A stretch of 64,000 nt of DNA from Amblyomma americanum (lineage: Eukaryota > Arthropoda > Arachnida > Ixodida > Ixodidae): positions 45,710,520 to 45,774,519 of the forward strand of contig NC_135505.1 of assembly GCF_052857255.1 (NCBI RefSeq), given 5' to 3'. Position 1 is the first letter of the stretch. Each line of letters starts with the position of its first letter. Positions 32,077-43,236 of this stretch are shown one piece after another. Position numbers and translations under genes: made by a program. The notes beneath the pieces were generated by a model that saw nothing but the letters and a program-made list of their open reading frames with translations, did not search any database and had not been told where the DNA came from.

Positions 32077-32382
32077 AATTGAAAATTGGGTTTTGGAAAA
32101 AGGAAATGACGCTGTGTCTCTCACATATCGGCGGAAACCTGAACCGCTCAGTAAGGGAAGGAATAAAAGAGCGACTGAGAAGAAAGGAGGAAATAGGTGT
32201 CGTAGTGGTGTGCTCCGGAATGATTTCGACCATATGGGGATCTTTAACCTTCACTGACAACGCACAGCAAACGGGTGCCTTAGTGTTTCGCTTCCATCGA
32301 AAGCGGCCGCCGCGGTCGGGTTCGAATCCGGGTACTCCGGATCAGTAGCCGGGAGCTCTAAGCACTGAGCCACCGCGGCGGG
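32077..32382 (-). repeat. SINE (Ruka-like), near full length
   Basis: Read on the minus strand: head CCGCCGCGGTGGCTCAGTGC, B box GGATTCGAACCC, body marks GTGCGTTGTCAGTGAAGG and GGTCGAAATCATTCCGGAG, and a tail towards CCAATTTTC. About 306 bases. Confidence 0.9.
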
Positions 32383-32403
32383 TAGAGAGGCGTCGTATTG
32401 TGG

Positions 32404-32577
32404 GGCTTCGAATTAATTTCGGCCGCCTGGCGATCTTTAATGTGCACAGAAATTGCACAGCACATGGGCGCATTTTCTGTTAGGCTCCGTCGAAACGCGG
32501 CCGCCGAGGTTGCGTTCGAACCTGGAACCTTTTATACACCAGCTCAGTAGCCGACCGCCTAATCACTCTACTGTGAA
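32404..32577 (-). repeat. SINE (Ruka-like), diverged
   Basis: The minus strand has a B-box-like GGTTCGAACGCAAC, the GCCGCGTTTCGACGGAG body and CGGCCGAAATTAATTCG. The tail is absent. Another copy lies immediately left. Confidence 0.75.
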
Positions 32578-32689
32578 CTAGACTGTATTATATGGTTCGT
32601 GCAAAAGGGCCCAGAGGTTCAAAATTCTGACATATTTTAATAGGTAGTTCCTTCAGCCATTCTCTTATGGGTGATGCAGGTGTAGGTAG

Positions 32690-32992
32690 GTGCGATACAG
32701 GCTGTGTGGAAAGGCCGCTAAACTACTGATCCGGTGTACCGAGGTTCGAAGCCGGTCGCGGCGACCGCATTTCCATGCAGGCCAAATGCAAAGGCGCCCC
32801 TGTGCTGATGTCAGTGCACGTTAACGATCCCCAGGTGATGAATCTATTCTGGAGCCCTCCACTACAGCACCTCTTTCTTCCCTTCTGCTCTCAGTACCTT
32901 CTTTATCCTTTCCCTTGCGGCGGGCTTCAGGTGTCAGCCGATATGTGAGGCAGATACTGCGCCATTTCCGTTCCCCAAAAATAAATTTCGAT
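32690..32992 (+). repeat. SINE (Ruka-like), head eroded
   Basis: It has the B box GAGGTTCGAAGCCGG, body marks TGTCAGTGCACGTTAACGATCC and GGAGCCCTCCACTACAGCACC, and the tail ATGTGAGGCAGATACTGCGCC. Confidence 0.82.
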
Positions 32993-33029
32993 TTGCAGGT
33001 GTATTATGGCCTTCGAATTCAGGCAACCC

Positions 33030-33200
33030 TGCTGCAGCGGCCGCGTTTCAATGGACGCAAAACGCAAAGGCGCCGGTGTGCTGCGCGATGTCAGTGCACG
33101 TTAAAGATCCTCAGGTTGTCGAAATTATTCAGGAGACCTCCACTATGGCACCTTTTTCTTCCTGTCTTCTGTCCCGTTACGTTCACCCGTACCGTGCCCT
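33030..33200 (+). repeat. SINE (Ruka-like) middle fragment
   Basis: Body marks GGCCGCGTTTCAATGGA, GATGTCAGTGCACGTTAAAG and ACCTCCACTATGGCACC are present. Head and tail are missing. Confidence 0.78.
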
Positions 33201-33487
33201 GCGCCAGGTCACCGCCGTCAATTACAAGATCGTTCCGGCCTTTCCGAACGCTACCTTCCGCCAGCCTCAATGTGACGTTGTTAAATCTTTTGCCCTACAT
33301 CACACGTGGCCGAGCTACCTCAAGTACACCGTGACAGTGTTTTTACGGCCGGGGTTCGTGCAACGGACAATTTCTGAGACAACGACGTAGAGGAAGTGCC
33401 TGCTCCAGTTTGCCGCCTGCGGTCTGCCCCGATTTGCCCGCTGCTCCTTTCCTTTTTGTTTAAATCTTGCTTCTTCAGCATTCTTTC

Positions 33488-33800
33488 CCCCGCCGCGGTG
33501 CATCAGTGGTTAGGGCGCTCGACTACTGATCCGGAGTTCCCGGGTTCGAAGCCGACTGCGGCGGCTGCGTTTTTAGGGAGGAAAAACGCTAAGGCGCCCG
33601 TGTACTGTGCGATGTCAGTGCACGTTAAAGATCCCCAGGTGGTCGAAATTATTCCGGAGCCCTCCACTACGGCACCTCCATCTTTCTTCACTCCCTTCTT
33701 TATCCCTTCCCTTACGGCGCGGTTCAGGTGTCCAACGATATATGAGACAGATACTGCGCCATTTCCTTTCCCCCCAAAACCAATTATTATTATTATTATT
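33488..33800 (+). repeat. SINE (Ruka-like), full length
   Basis: The best-preserved copy. Head CCCCGCCGCGGTGCATCAGTGG with A box, B box GGGTTCGAAGCC, body with ATGTCAGTGCACGTTAAAG and GTGGTCGAAATTATTCCGG, and a pyrimidine-rich region. The tail ATATGAGACAGATACTGCGC is followed by CCAATTATTATTATTATT, an ATT microsatellite in place of poly-A. About 313 bases. Confidence 0.93.
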
Positions 33801-34721
33801 CGCATTCTTCTTTACAGTGTTCCTTTTTCTTTAATACTTCCTTCCTCAGCATTGATTCTATTTTCGTCCAGGCAATATTTATCTGAAAACTCTTTGTGCC
33901 CTCCAATTCTTGGTCAATCCCACTGTGTGGGCATGTGCCATTGTATGAGGGTAACAACAACCTGGTGCTCGCTGTGATTTGTGCTCTGTGCCCTGGTTGC
34001 CCTTTCTTCTTACTAACCTACGGGTGCACAGTACCCACGAAACGGTTGTTTGTTAGCAGTTGGTAGGTTCTCTGGACACGTAGAGTGTGAAAAAGTTATC
34101 GACGTCATTTCTAAGCTATCTTTTTAAAACACTGCAAATGTCCCTTGTCAACCAGAACATGCTCCCAAAAGGCACTCTACCCGCTAGGTATATACCGGAA
34201 TCGTGCATGCTTCTCGAGTACTCCGACATGCTGCGGCGTGCGCTGCATGTTCTCACTAATAAGCTCGTTCAGACTAGACAGCCGAGACAGCATTTGCTTA
34301 AAAAAATGGCTGTAGTCTAGCTCTGGTTAAACCTGGAGTGGCGCGAGAGCTACATCTGCCTGGTTACGATGCTCTCCTCTGCCCTCCATCTTTGCCCCGG
34401 CGGATCAGCCGAGCCAACAGCCTCTCAATACTTCAAGAAAATATTGAGAAGGTGTGTTGGCAGAGGTTGGCAGAGGTGTGTTGGCGGCACGGTTTCGCCG
34501 GCGCGCCGCGCCGCCGGGAGCAGCAACTGCTCCGCACCACGTGACCAACCGGCTCAAAGCCAGGGCGCCGCCACAGAGCTCAAGGGTAGCTACGCTGAAG
34601 GCACGATAAGCTGGCGGAGTCGCTACAAAAAGCAGTTCTCAGACTTCATGGCAAGAGCACGAAAGCGAACCACGCACTGTAGTACACAGCGCTGCAGACG
34701 GTACCTACGGGCTGCCTCCTG
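33801..34721. other. No gene seen
   Basis: A short direct repeat GTTGGCAGAGGT occurs twice at about 34,457-34,481. Around 34,305-34,335 a CTAGCTCTGGTTAAACCTGGAG phrase resembles one at 42,816-42,842, so a minor unnamed repeat may be present. No coding supported. Confidence 0.35.
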
Positions 34722-34883
34722 CTGGATGGATGGATGCATGGAAAGTAGCAGCGTCCCCTTTGCAACGGGGCAGTGGTAGTTGCCACCACGCTCAGTTTTT
34801 TCTTCATTTTTGTTTAACTCTGCTGTATGTTGTTAATAACATTCGCCATTTTCTTTAAAATACGTCTTCCTACACTTTAAAAC

Positions 34884-37230
34884 TTATATAACCTCTCTGC
34901 TTTTCTGCCACCAATCCTCCAATCGCTTTTTGCTTATTTCCACCGCAGATTTATTTACATGACTATTGTTATCTCTAAACCCTAAGGCCTCAGGAAGAGT
35001 GACTGTGCCTGCATCGACATCGGGATGGATACCATCGCATTTTATAATGAGCTGTTCTATTGTTTCTACAGATTTACCACACACAGCACACGTGTCATCC
35101 TTTGCCTTAAATTTCTTTTTGTAGTCGCGCGTTCTAAGATACCCTGATCTAGGTTCAAAGAGGAGGGCACTGTCTCTAGAGTTATCATAAAACGTATCAT
35201 TCCTGATCTCCCTTTTCCAGCATCGACATAGTTCTACACTATGCTTTTTTCTATTAAATCTATCCAATTTTTATCTTCTATGTTTTTAACCTGTCATTTA
35301 ATGCTCTTTCTTTCTCCTTCCTCGTCTCTGGAAACTTACTGGCCAGCTTTCTAATTCGTTTCCACCGCTGTGTGTCAACACTCTTTCTGTACAGGTATTT
35401 AAATACCTTAGCTGCCCACCTGTTATCGTCCAAATTCCTCAGGCATTCTTCGTTTAGTATTTAGTACTCTGAGCTTCCCGTGCTTTGAAATTTGCCCATC
35501 CCATACCTCTCTGTACTTCCTCGTTTGTGGTTTTCCCGTGGGCACCTAGGGCTAATCTTCCAACAGTTATGTGATTTACTTCTAATCGCGGCTGAACTTC
35601 AGCCCTTAAGCTTAGAACCGCATTCCCGAAAGTAACCCCGGCACCATTATTCCTTTCCAAGTACCTCCAAGGACTTCATACCTGATGTACCCCTACAATG
35701 CCCTGTGTTTCATTATCCCAGTATCTCTTCACCCTTTTGTTATGAGAGACTGTTCGTTCTTTTACGTGTACATCTGCCCTCCGTTTACCCATACCCCGAG
35801 ATATATGTATTCGGCCACTCGGCGTATTTCATGGCCTTGTATTGTAAGCTGCCGATCAGTTGTGCCGTTGAAAACCATCACACCTGACTTAGTTGCGCTA
35901 GAACTGAAACCTAGGCTGTCTGCTTCGTCTCCACAGCAATTCACCAAAGTTTGCAACTCTTCCTGGCTATCTGCTAACAGTACAATATCGTCCGCATACT
36001 TTAAACCTGGTAGTCGCTGCTCAACTATCTTTCCGCCTAATGTGTATGACAGATGATAACCTAGATTGCTTCCTTGTAGCCTTCTTTCCATACTTATCAT
36101 ATAAAGCATGAACAGCAGCGGTGATAGAGGACAGTCTTGCCTTAATCATTTGTGTACCTGGACAGTTGTAGTACTCTTAATTCTTTCCCATGTTATTTCA
36201 ACTTCATTTTCTCGATATATTTCCTGCAGAAAATTAATTACCTCATGATCGACACCTTCACCTTTTAATATCTTCCACAAGAGTTCCCTGTTCACGTTGT
36301 CGTATGCACCGCTTATGTCCAGGAAGGTTTAATACAGAGGCCTGTTTTCCGCCTTAGCTTTTTCTATGCACTGGGTAAGCACGAACAGGCAATCATCTAA
36401 GCGCCTACCACTTCTGAACCCGTTCTGAAGTTCTCCGAGTATTGTATTACTTTCTACCTATGACTTCATTTTTATTTTCTCTGCCTGCATCGCCAGCCTG
36501 TATGTAGCTAATATTATCGTAATCGGTCGGAAGGATTTTATGTTCGTCTTACTGCCTTTCCCTTTATAAATCAAATTCATTTTAATCTGTTTCCACCTGT
36601 GCGGAATTTGCTGATTTGTTATGACTGCCTCCAATACATTTATCAGCGTTTGCTTGCCTCTTGGGCCAAGTTCATTAACTAGCTTGATTGGAATTTCGTC
36701 GATCCCTGCGGATGTACATCTTGGAATATTTGCTTCCGCCTTTTTGGAGTTAAGATTCGGCAGTTACACGCTGTTTTCTATTGTGCTGTCCTATGTTGCT
36801 CCCTCATTTGGGGGATTACTCTATCGTCTTTCCTCAATGACTCAGCTGTAACTAATGCAATGTAGTTGACAGCGTCATCTCCCTCTAAACATTTTCCCTC
36901 GGCAACGTAAATCTGTTCCTGCTTTCTGTGATTCGCTTTGCTTAGCCAGCTTATATGATTCCAGAATTTTCTTGGCCCCCCTTTAGTTGCATCGCGAAAC
37001 TTCTGCCTGCCAGCGATCAGATGACTGCTTTATTTTAGCCTGAACGAGGACCTGCACTTGCTGTTTCTTTTGTCGATAAGATACCCATTTTCGGCCTATT
37101 TCCTCTTCAGATAACTGCGCTCTCTTTTCTTCTCTGTGTTCCCATGATGCCGACCGTCGTTGTTCGATGGCCTCACTAACTTCCTTATTCCACCAACTTC
37201 GTGGCTTCCTCCTTCCTCTTCAGCGATTTA
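34884..37230 (-). pseudogene. LINE ORF2 reverse transcriptase and C-terminus
   Basis: The minus strand shows fingers (AGIDEIPIKLVNELGPRGK around 36,640-36,720; WKQIKMNLIYKGKG), FRSGRRLDDCLFVLTQ and LDISGAYDNVN (36,300-36,430), DCPLSPLLFMLYMIS and the catalytic LKYADDIVLLADS (35,762-36,140). A long connector and CAVCGKSVETIEQLIIKC follow, a CCHC-like knuckle at 35,040-35,110, with the last frame ending at 34,884. Frames change several times. The family matches 28,955-30,420. Confidence 0.86.
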
Positions 37231-38150
37231 CTCTTTTTCTTGTTTTATTTTTGTACTAATGAGTAGTTCTACCGTATTGTAATCCCACTTTTCCATGGGA
37301 TGTGTCTCTATTGCTTCCTCTATGCAGGCAGCTATTTGCGCTATTTGTTCGTCATTTAACTTTGCGTACACTTTTTGACTCCCCTTCATTTCTCTTTTGA
37401 CCTGGGCTCCAAACTGTAGACTAGTATGCTTATGATCACTACGAAGGCTGTACTCCCCCTCTTCGTCTATTTTCATCATTGAGAGCTTGCTATACATCCC
37501 CTGCGAGATTAAGCACTAGTCAATGGTTGTTTGCCTGTTACGGGATTCCCACATGATTTGTCCCTCACACTTAGTTTCTCTATTTACAATAACTAGGTTG
37601 TGTCGCTCACAGAAGTCTAGCATCAACTTCCCGTTACAATCTGTGTATCCGTCCAGATCTCGAAGTGGCCATTCATGTACACCAACAGAATAATATCAGC
37701 GCCTTCTCCAAACTGCTTCATATCGTCATTGAGACACTTAACTAGATGCGTGTTCTCTTGCCTGCATTTGTCCCCTGTCTCTAAATAAACTACTCCTAGC
37801 CATGTCCTTTTACCGGCAATTGTACCCGACGCCCAGGCATGTTCTTTGCAAGTTGACTTTATTCTTTGCCAATTTGTTCCTTGATGTATCAGCATACCTA
37901 CTCCTCCCTTCCTCTCCGTTGTTGTTCTGTTGCTCCCTTCCCAGACGTAGCCATCAATAAATGGTGGGTCTTCTAAATCCCTGAGATGTGTCTCGCATAG
38001 CGCGTATACACCTACTTCTTCGTCCTTCAACTGCAGTTCTATCTCTAACCACTTCTCTCTCTTTATACCGCCTTGCATGCTTATGTACCTGATCCTAGTG
38101 TTAAATTTCTTTTTTGTAGCTTTGTTCCTGGACCTCTTAGTGGCCATTTT
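37228..38150 (-). pseudogene. LINE ORF2 endonuclease
   Basis: On the minus strand the nuclease reads MATKRSRN..., then GVYALCETHLRD (catalytic Glu), RKGGVGMLIHQ, WLGVVYLET and IILLVYMNGHFEIW, where Val-Tyr replaces the usual Gly-Asp before MNGH. It ends with QTTID, QGMYSKLSMM and LRSDHKHT (catalytic Asp-His). The coding is split at about 37,623 and 37,500. The lost Asp in the MNGH block and the stops make it inactive. Confidence 0.85.
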
Positions 38151-38209
38151 ATTGGCGTCAGCCTTCACTGCTACACTTTCTACTTTGCTTCTACCTACCC
38201 CTATGCCCT

Positions 38210-39267
38210 GAGCCGCAGTGGACCCCCTAAAAAAGCTACTGCCCGGCCTGCCAGGCGCCACCCGATCTCGGCTCCTAGCCTTCTATTAAAGTGGATGCCA
38301 TCTCGTGTAAAGCCTCCGACAAAGCCAGCTCTATGCACTTCCCTTTTAATGTCTGCCACTTCAAAGCCTTTGTCCTGGCTTAACTTATGTCCCGATTAAC
38401 GGCCACAACGTCCTTGGCAATTTCTGTGTTCCGTCCTTGCACTTCCGGTACTGTACACACCACGATCTGGACTTGATGTGCTATCGCCCTTACATCGTCA
38501 ACTCCCTCCGCTAATCTTTCCACTACTTTTGCGGCTCCACCATTCAAGACATCATTTAGTCCCGCCGCTATCACTACCAAATTGCGCTCTGCAACATTCT
38601 TAGAAAGTTCGTCTTTTGTCGCTCTCAGTACTGCGTCCATTTTTCTGCCTGGGAATGCCCTGACTGCTACCCGCTTATCACCCTTTACACACTCCATTAT
38701 AGTTCTTTTGCACCTACTCATATTTGAGTCACCACCGATAAGCACTTGGGTATTCCCGTCCTCCATCCTAACTTCCGGATTATTATGCCGCCTCTTATCT
38801 GTGACTGCGAGCTCATTCCTGGAAGTTAGCTTGTTCCCCTTCTCTCCCTTTCCTCCAGACTTCCTAGCTGCCACGTGTGCGTAGCTGTTCCTGCCTGAAC
38901 CTGCCTGACCTAATTCCTTATCGCTGTCCATGCCAGCGCAGGCTCCATCCACGTGGCTGGCGCTGGAATGTCCGCCAATGTGGCTTCGCTTGGCGGTGTC
39001 AGCCATTTCTGTGCCCAACAATTCACTAAGCTGCTCCTGGAGTTTGCGCTTCTCAGCCCTCTCTACCTGCAGCTCTTTTTCTAGGGCATCCATACGTAGC
39101 GCTAGGCTGGTGTTCGCTTCGTCAGCCCTGTCCAAGCGTGCACTCATTACGCAACATTTGCACATAAAATCCGTGCCTTCGGCCTCCTCTACAGATTCGA
39201 ACCACATCTCTTTGAAATTCACCGACGCCTCACACTCCTTGCATTTAACCTTCAGTTGCTTGAACAT
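38210..39267 (-). pseudogene. LINE ORF1: zinc finger, coiled coil, SGNH esterase-like domain
   Basis: The frame from 39,267 begins with a paired-cysteine finger (CKEC near residue 10, CKCC near residue 37). A charged heptad-like helix follows (about residues 50-90: LALRMDALEKELQVERAEK). Next is an esterase-type domain: VLIGGDSNMSR holds the Gly-Asp-Ser nucleophile block and VIAAGLNDVLNGG the Gly-x-Asn-Asp block. A stop at 38,380 interrupts it. In the next frame TRDGIHFNRR supplies the final Asp-x-x-His block, so the domain is whole apart from one frame break. CR1-type ORF1 proteins with this layout are known; they bind element RNA or lipid, role not settled. Confidence 0.85.
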
Positions 39268-39560
39268 CTTAGCAGCACTCTATTATTACTACCACAAAAT
39301 GCTAGAAAAGAAAGAAGAAAAAAAGCCACTTGCAACCGCGGGCTCAAATAAATGTCTGCCTACCGCAAAAGCCAATCTCCTAGAAAGGAATACTAACTAC
39401 CTGTCTAAACCAGTTAACTCACAAATGAGCCCTGCAAATCTATAGCTGCCGGCCGGAAAAGGCCCGGCCGTTAGGTCACTGACCTGCTCTATCGCGAGCA
39501 CTTCCCCTAAATAGCCTAGATCTAAAACTAGCCTAAATCTCAGCTCTCAAAACATTACAG

Positions 39561-40179
39561 GAGAGAACTCATCGATTTGCCATAGTCACGGCGCTGTCGC
39601 AGTCGTCCGTCCGTCACGTCCCGGTCACCACGCGTAATCCGAAGAGCTCCCGCGTTCGCCAGCGCTACCTATGCGTGTTATCATGGCGCTAGTCATCTCT
39701 TACAGTGCGCGATTCATAAATCGTGCTTTTTGAGGACTGTCCTTAAAGGAAACCTTGGTTGCTAAACTGTAGGCAGAAGTGTCTTCGCTAAAGCCCAATT
39801 TGTATTGTTCTCACCACTGCTTACGTGCTGTGTGCAGCACCATCAGAGGTTGAAGTAAGCACAGTTACGCAGACCACATGGCGACGTCGCCGACAGAAAC
39901 AGCCGAATTATCCCATGAAATCCGAAGCGTAAGATATCTGAAAAAAAAAATCAAATATTTTCTGATATAAAATTCACTCCTTCAATCACAATAATCATTT
40001 TATGGATGAAAATATATTCAATACCAAACTTTGAGCAGTCCTAAAATGTTGTATACCAGGCAGATGTGCTATCTCTTATGTACGATCGAGCTTAGAACAT
40101 TTGACGTATGGTAGATGTTTGAATCACATCTGACGCTAGTTCTCGGTATGCGATTGATTTATGGTTTCAGCGAGATTTA
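39561..40179. other. No gene seen; possible LINE 5' end at left
   Basis: The first ~150 bases are GC-rich and may belong to the LINE 5' region. The rest is AT-rich anonymous DNA. Confidence 0.35.
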
Positions 40180-40475
40180 GCGCTTTTTCTGGCACTGTAC
40201 TTTGCGACCAGGGGTCTAGACATCTCGACGATGAGGACATTTGGTTTTTCGCTTTGGTTTTTTTCGCTAGTCATCTCGATTTGAACATGGCTCTCGATGG
40301 AGATTTGATTTTCTCACTAGTCATCTTGACGTTTAGGAGATTTGGTTTTCTCCATGACCAGGTACCAAGCCATTGACATGAGATGACTCTCGGTGGATAA
40401 TTGGTTTTCTAACTAGTCATCTCGACGATGAGGAGATTTGGTTTTCTCCTTGACCAGGTACCAAACCATCAACTG
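40180..40475. repeat. Imperfect ~99-bp tandem repeat
   Basis: ACTAGTCATCT(C/T)GACG followed by AGGAGATTTGGTTTTCTCC and TGACCAGGTACCAA occurs at about 40,316-40,372 and 40,414-40,470. A weaker copy (GACATCTCGACGATGAGGACATTTGG) lies at about 40,219-40,245. Spacing is close to 99 bases. Confidence 0.7.
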
Positions 40476-40479
40476 GCGC

Positions 40480-40745
40480 CGGTTACAAACACACACCTTT
40501 CGGAACCCGGCCCTCTGCAGTCTTGCACTGAGCGCAATTTTCAAACAAATGCGCAAACTGCGAACTTAGGCCCACCTTGGACCACATACTACGGGAATGT
40601 CCTCATGCCCCCGTGAGGGACGAGGTATAAAGACGAAAGACCGATAGGAGGCCTTACTACTGAGCTCCGACCCGGCGACTCAGCTACAACTCGTGCGACT
40701 GGCCGAAGCCCCGCCGAGAATAAAGACCTTTCTGCAGTCCTCTAT
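40480..40745 (+). pseudogene. LINE 3' end: zinc-knuckle tail and 3' UTR
   Basis: CANCELRPTLDHILRECPHAP at about 40,551-40,613 is the C-terminal CCHC-type knuckle common to I-clade and related LINE ORF2 proteins; a similar box is seen at about 55,760-55,810 on the minus strand. It is followed by a GC-rich 3' region and AATAAAGACC. Everything upstream is missing. Confidence 0.65.
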
Positions 40746-40799
40746 GCTGGCAGCCCTCTGGCCACCCTTCTCTTGTTTTCCTTTCCTATCCTATTTCTC

Positions 40800-41072
40800 A
40801 CTTTTTGGTGTACACCCAAACTGCCCAGCGAAGCGAGAGATCTGCATGGAGGGAGTGAAAGAAGGTTGGAAGAAAGAGGCGCTCTAGCGGGACTACGGAT
40901 AAAGTTCGGCAACCTGTGGCTCTTAACGTGAACCACGACGTCAACTGACATGTACACCCCACAAGCGTCCTTCACGTTTCAGCCCCGTCGAAACGTAACC
41001 GCCATGGCGGGTAGTGAATCCTAGTCGCTAGATAAGCAGCCGAGCGTTCTAATCACTGAACCACCACTGTTG
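40800..41072 (-). repeat. Diverged SINE (Ruka-like)
   Basis: The minus strand retains the head TGGTGGTTCAGTGATTAGAACG, GGTTACGTTTCGACGGGG and TGACGTCGTGGTTCACGTTAAG in the right order. Identity is visibly lower than in the other copies. Confidence 0.6.
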
Positions 41073-41764
41073 GGGTCTCGCACTGCTAAAGCTATATTAG
41101 GAGTGTACCAGTCCGCACTATAACATATATGCATGTACAATGCACAGCTTTCTATTGGCAGGAAAAAATTCCGTCCACTGACGTAGAAGTACACTCGCAT
41201 TGGCTGCACAGTAGCAATTGCCGTTCATTACCGATATGCGTCCTCTTCGACGTTCCTTTTCCAGCTCCCTGTTCTCTACAGTGATAGCTACGAGGCAGCA
41301 AAGTGCACGCAAAGCGCGTCAGTGTAGCAGTGTTTACAGCGACACGAAAATAGCTCTATGGCGGTCAGTGCACATATGAGGCATGCGGTACAGCCATCTA
41401 TAAACGGTAATTAACTATCCAAGGCATAATAGATTGCAAATGCCACCCGAGTCTAACAACCAACCAACTGTTCGAAAGCAGGCAAAATGCTTTTAAACAA
41501 CAGTAAACTACACCACCGTCGACACAACATAAATCATTAGGTGCTAAAAAAACTACTGTGAAAAATTACTCATATTTTTCTGCATATAACTCTTAAGCGC
41601 GTGCATTGCGACCCAGCTCAAAAGCTAAGCGAAATAATATATCTGCTTTTGTTAAAATGCTTGTGCTATTATCTCAAAATACTAAATATGATGAGTATAC
41701 AGCTCTTTTAATGGCAGCGTCCCGTTTTCTACACCGAGATGTGTAAGAAGGGCCACAAGTGGCT
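41073..41764. other. No gene seen
   Basis: AT-rich anonymous DNA; no motif-bearing frame or repeat found. Confidence 0.4.
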
Positions 41765-41875
41765 TTTACCCAATGAGGCGGATTAGAAAACCGGTAGGTA
41801 GCCGGAGGTACTGGGGATTGAACCAAGCACCTTCCGCCTATCGGCGCAGTACCACAAGACCATCGCCGCCTTAGC
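41765..41875 (-). repeat. tRNA-like repeat fragment
   Basis: On the minus strand a head-like CTTGTGGTACTGCGCCGATAGG is followed by a B-box-like GGTTCAATCCCCAG. Spacing fits a tRNA-derived SINE unrelated in sequence to the main family. Only one copy is present here. Confidence 0.4.
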
Positions 41876-41911
41876 AGTGCAGCTGGTGCACAATGAAGAA
41901 ACGAAGACCTA

Positions 41912-42152
41912 AAAATGGCCGCGTTTCGATTCAGGCAAAACGCAAAAGGCGCCAGTGTACTGTGCGATAGATATGCACGTTGAAGATTCCAGGTGGTTGA
42001 AACTACTCAGGGCGCCCTCCACTATGGCACCTACTCCTCTCGTTTTCTACATTATGCCTTCTCTTAAGGCGTGGTTCAGGTGTTCACCGAGATGTGAGAC
42101 AGGTACTGCGCCGTTTCCTTCTTCCAAAAACCAATTTTCATTTTGTTTTTTT
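41912..42152 (+). repeat. SINE (Ruka-like), head missing
   Basis: It starts in the body (GGCCGCGTTTCGATTCAGG) and has GATATGCACGTTGAAGATTCC, CCCTCCACTATGGCACC and a tail to ACTGCGCCGTTTCC then CCAATTTTC. Confidence 0.83.
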
Positions 42153-42205
42153 TTTGCCAGTAGGTTTTGCGATGTTAGTACATGTTAAAGATGTGTTGTT
42201 TTTGG

Positions 42206-42516
42206 GATAATAATTGGTTTTTTGGGGGAAAGGAAATGGCGCAGTATCTGTCTCATATATCGTTGGACACCTGAACCGCGCCGTAAGGGAAGGGATAAAG
42301 GAGGGAGTGAAAGAAGAAAGGAAGAAGAGGTGCCGTAGTGGAGGGCTCCGGAATAATTTCGACCACCTGGGGATCTTTAACGTGCACTGACATCGCACAG
42401 CACACGGGCGCCTTAGCGTTTTTCCTCCATAAAAACGCAGCCGCCGCGGTCGGGTTCGAACCCGGGAACTCCGGATCAGTAGTCGAGCGCCCTAACCACT
42501 GAGCCACAGCGGCGGG
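42206..42516 (-). repeat. SINE (Ruka-like), full length
   Basis: On the minus strand: head CCCCGCCGCTGTGGCTCAGTGG, B box GGGTTCGAACCC, and all body marks. The tail ends CCAATTATTAT. About 311 bases, very close to the copy at 33,488. Confidence 0.93.
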
Positions 42517-42578
42517 GTTGTTTTTGGGACTGAAGGAAGAATGAAGAAAAGTGCACAGGCCTTTCCACTGTCTCAATG

Positions 42579-42810
42579 ATAATAATAATTGGGTTTTGGG
42601 GAAAGGAAATGGCGCAGTATCTGTCTCATATATCGTTGGACACATGAACCGCGCCGTAAGGGAAGGGATAGAGGAGGGAGTGAAAGAAGAAAGGAAGAAA
42701 GAGGTGCCGTTGTGGAGGGCTCCGTTATAATTTCGACCACCTGGCGATCTTTAACGTGCACTGACTTCGCACAGCTCTTGGGCGCCATAGCGTTTTTTCT
42801 CCATAAAAAT
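42579..42810 (-). repeat. SINE (Ruka-like), head missing
   Basis: The tail (CCAATTATTATTAT) and body are present on the minus strand. The copy stops at ATTTTTATGGAG, before the B box. Confidence 0.88.
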
Positions 42811-43109
42811 TAGGCAATGGCTTAGCTCTGGTTAAGCCTGCATATACAAGCGAAAAGCTTCTGTTATGCTTAGATTGACGTCATGGTTATGCTTCGTAGC
42901 TTAGCTGGTATTGTATACATGGTTTATCTATAGCCGTAGACTTGGTTACTCAATGGCATATGTTTACGAGTTAACCACAGAAGCGACAGTATTAAACTTC
43001 TTTTTTATTATTGTTGGACACATAGTCTTGCAGTTTCTCTAAAGCCATAAAGACAGTCCGGTGATCCGGGTAGTAGCAAGCGGCTGTCTCTATGTTTGTT
43101 ACAGAGTAT
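42811..43109. other. No gene seen
   Basis: It contains the phrase GGCTTAGCTCTGGTTAAGCCTG at about 42,820-42,841, resembling 34,305-34,335. No other structure. Confidence 0.35.
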
Positions 43110-43236
43110 GCAATAATAATAATAATAATAATTGGTTTTTTGGGGGAAAGGAAATGGCGCAGTATCTGTCTCATATATCGTTGGACACCTGAACTGCGCC
43201 GTATGGGAAGGGATAAGGGAGGGAGGGAAAGAAGAG
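43110..43236 (-). repeat. SINE (Ruka-like) tail fragment
   Basis: A (AAT)7-type tract is followed by the complement of the family tail and its ATATATGAGACAGATACTGCG mark. It is truncated in the pyrimidine-rich zone. Confidence 0.85.

Larger units (their letters stand above)
34722..39560 (-). mobile_element. CR1/L2-like LINE, near full length, inactive
   Basis: The minus-strand order is 5' region (to about 39,560 or a little beyond), ORF1 (39,267-38,210), ORF2 endonuclease (about 38,150-37,400), reverse transcriptase (37,000-35,700), a C-terminal zinc-knuckle part (35,267-34,884), and a 3' end with a CATCCATCCATCC short tandem repeat at 34,722-34,740. Ending in short repeats rather than poly-A is usual for L2/CR1 relatives. 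No target duplication was found, so both ends are approximate. Confidence 0.8.

Noticed and set aside
33488..33575. tRNA gene signature (A and B boxes)
   Set aside because: The boxes belong to tRNA-derived SINEs with long SINE bodies; the cloverleaf is not preserved and copies recur throughout the window.
38210..39267. Host GDSL/SGNH esterase gene
   Set aside because: The domain sits between a zinc finger/coiled coil and a LINE ORF2 on the same strand, so it is a LINE ORF1.
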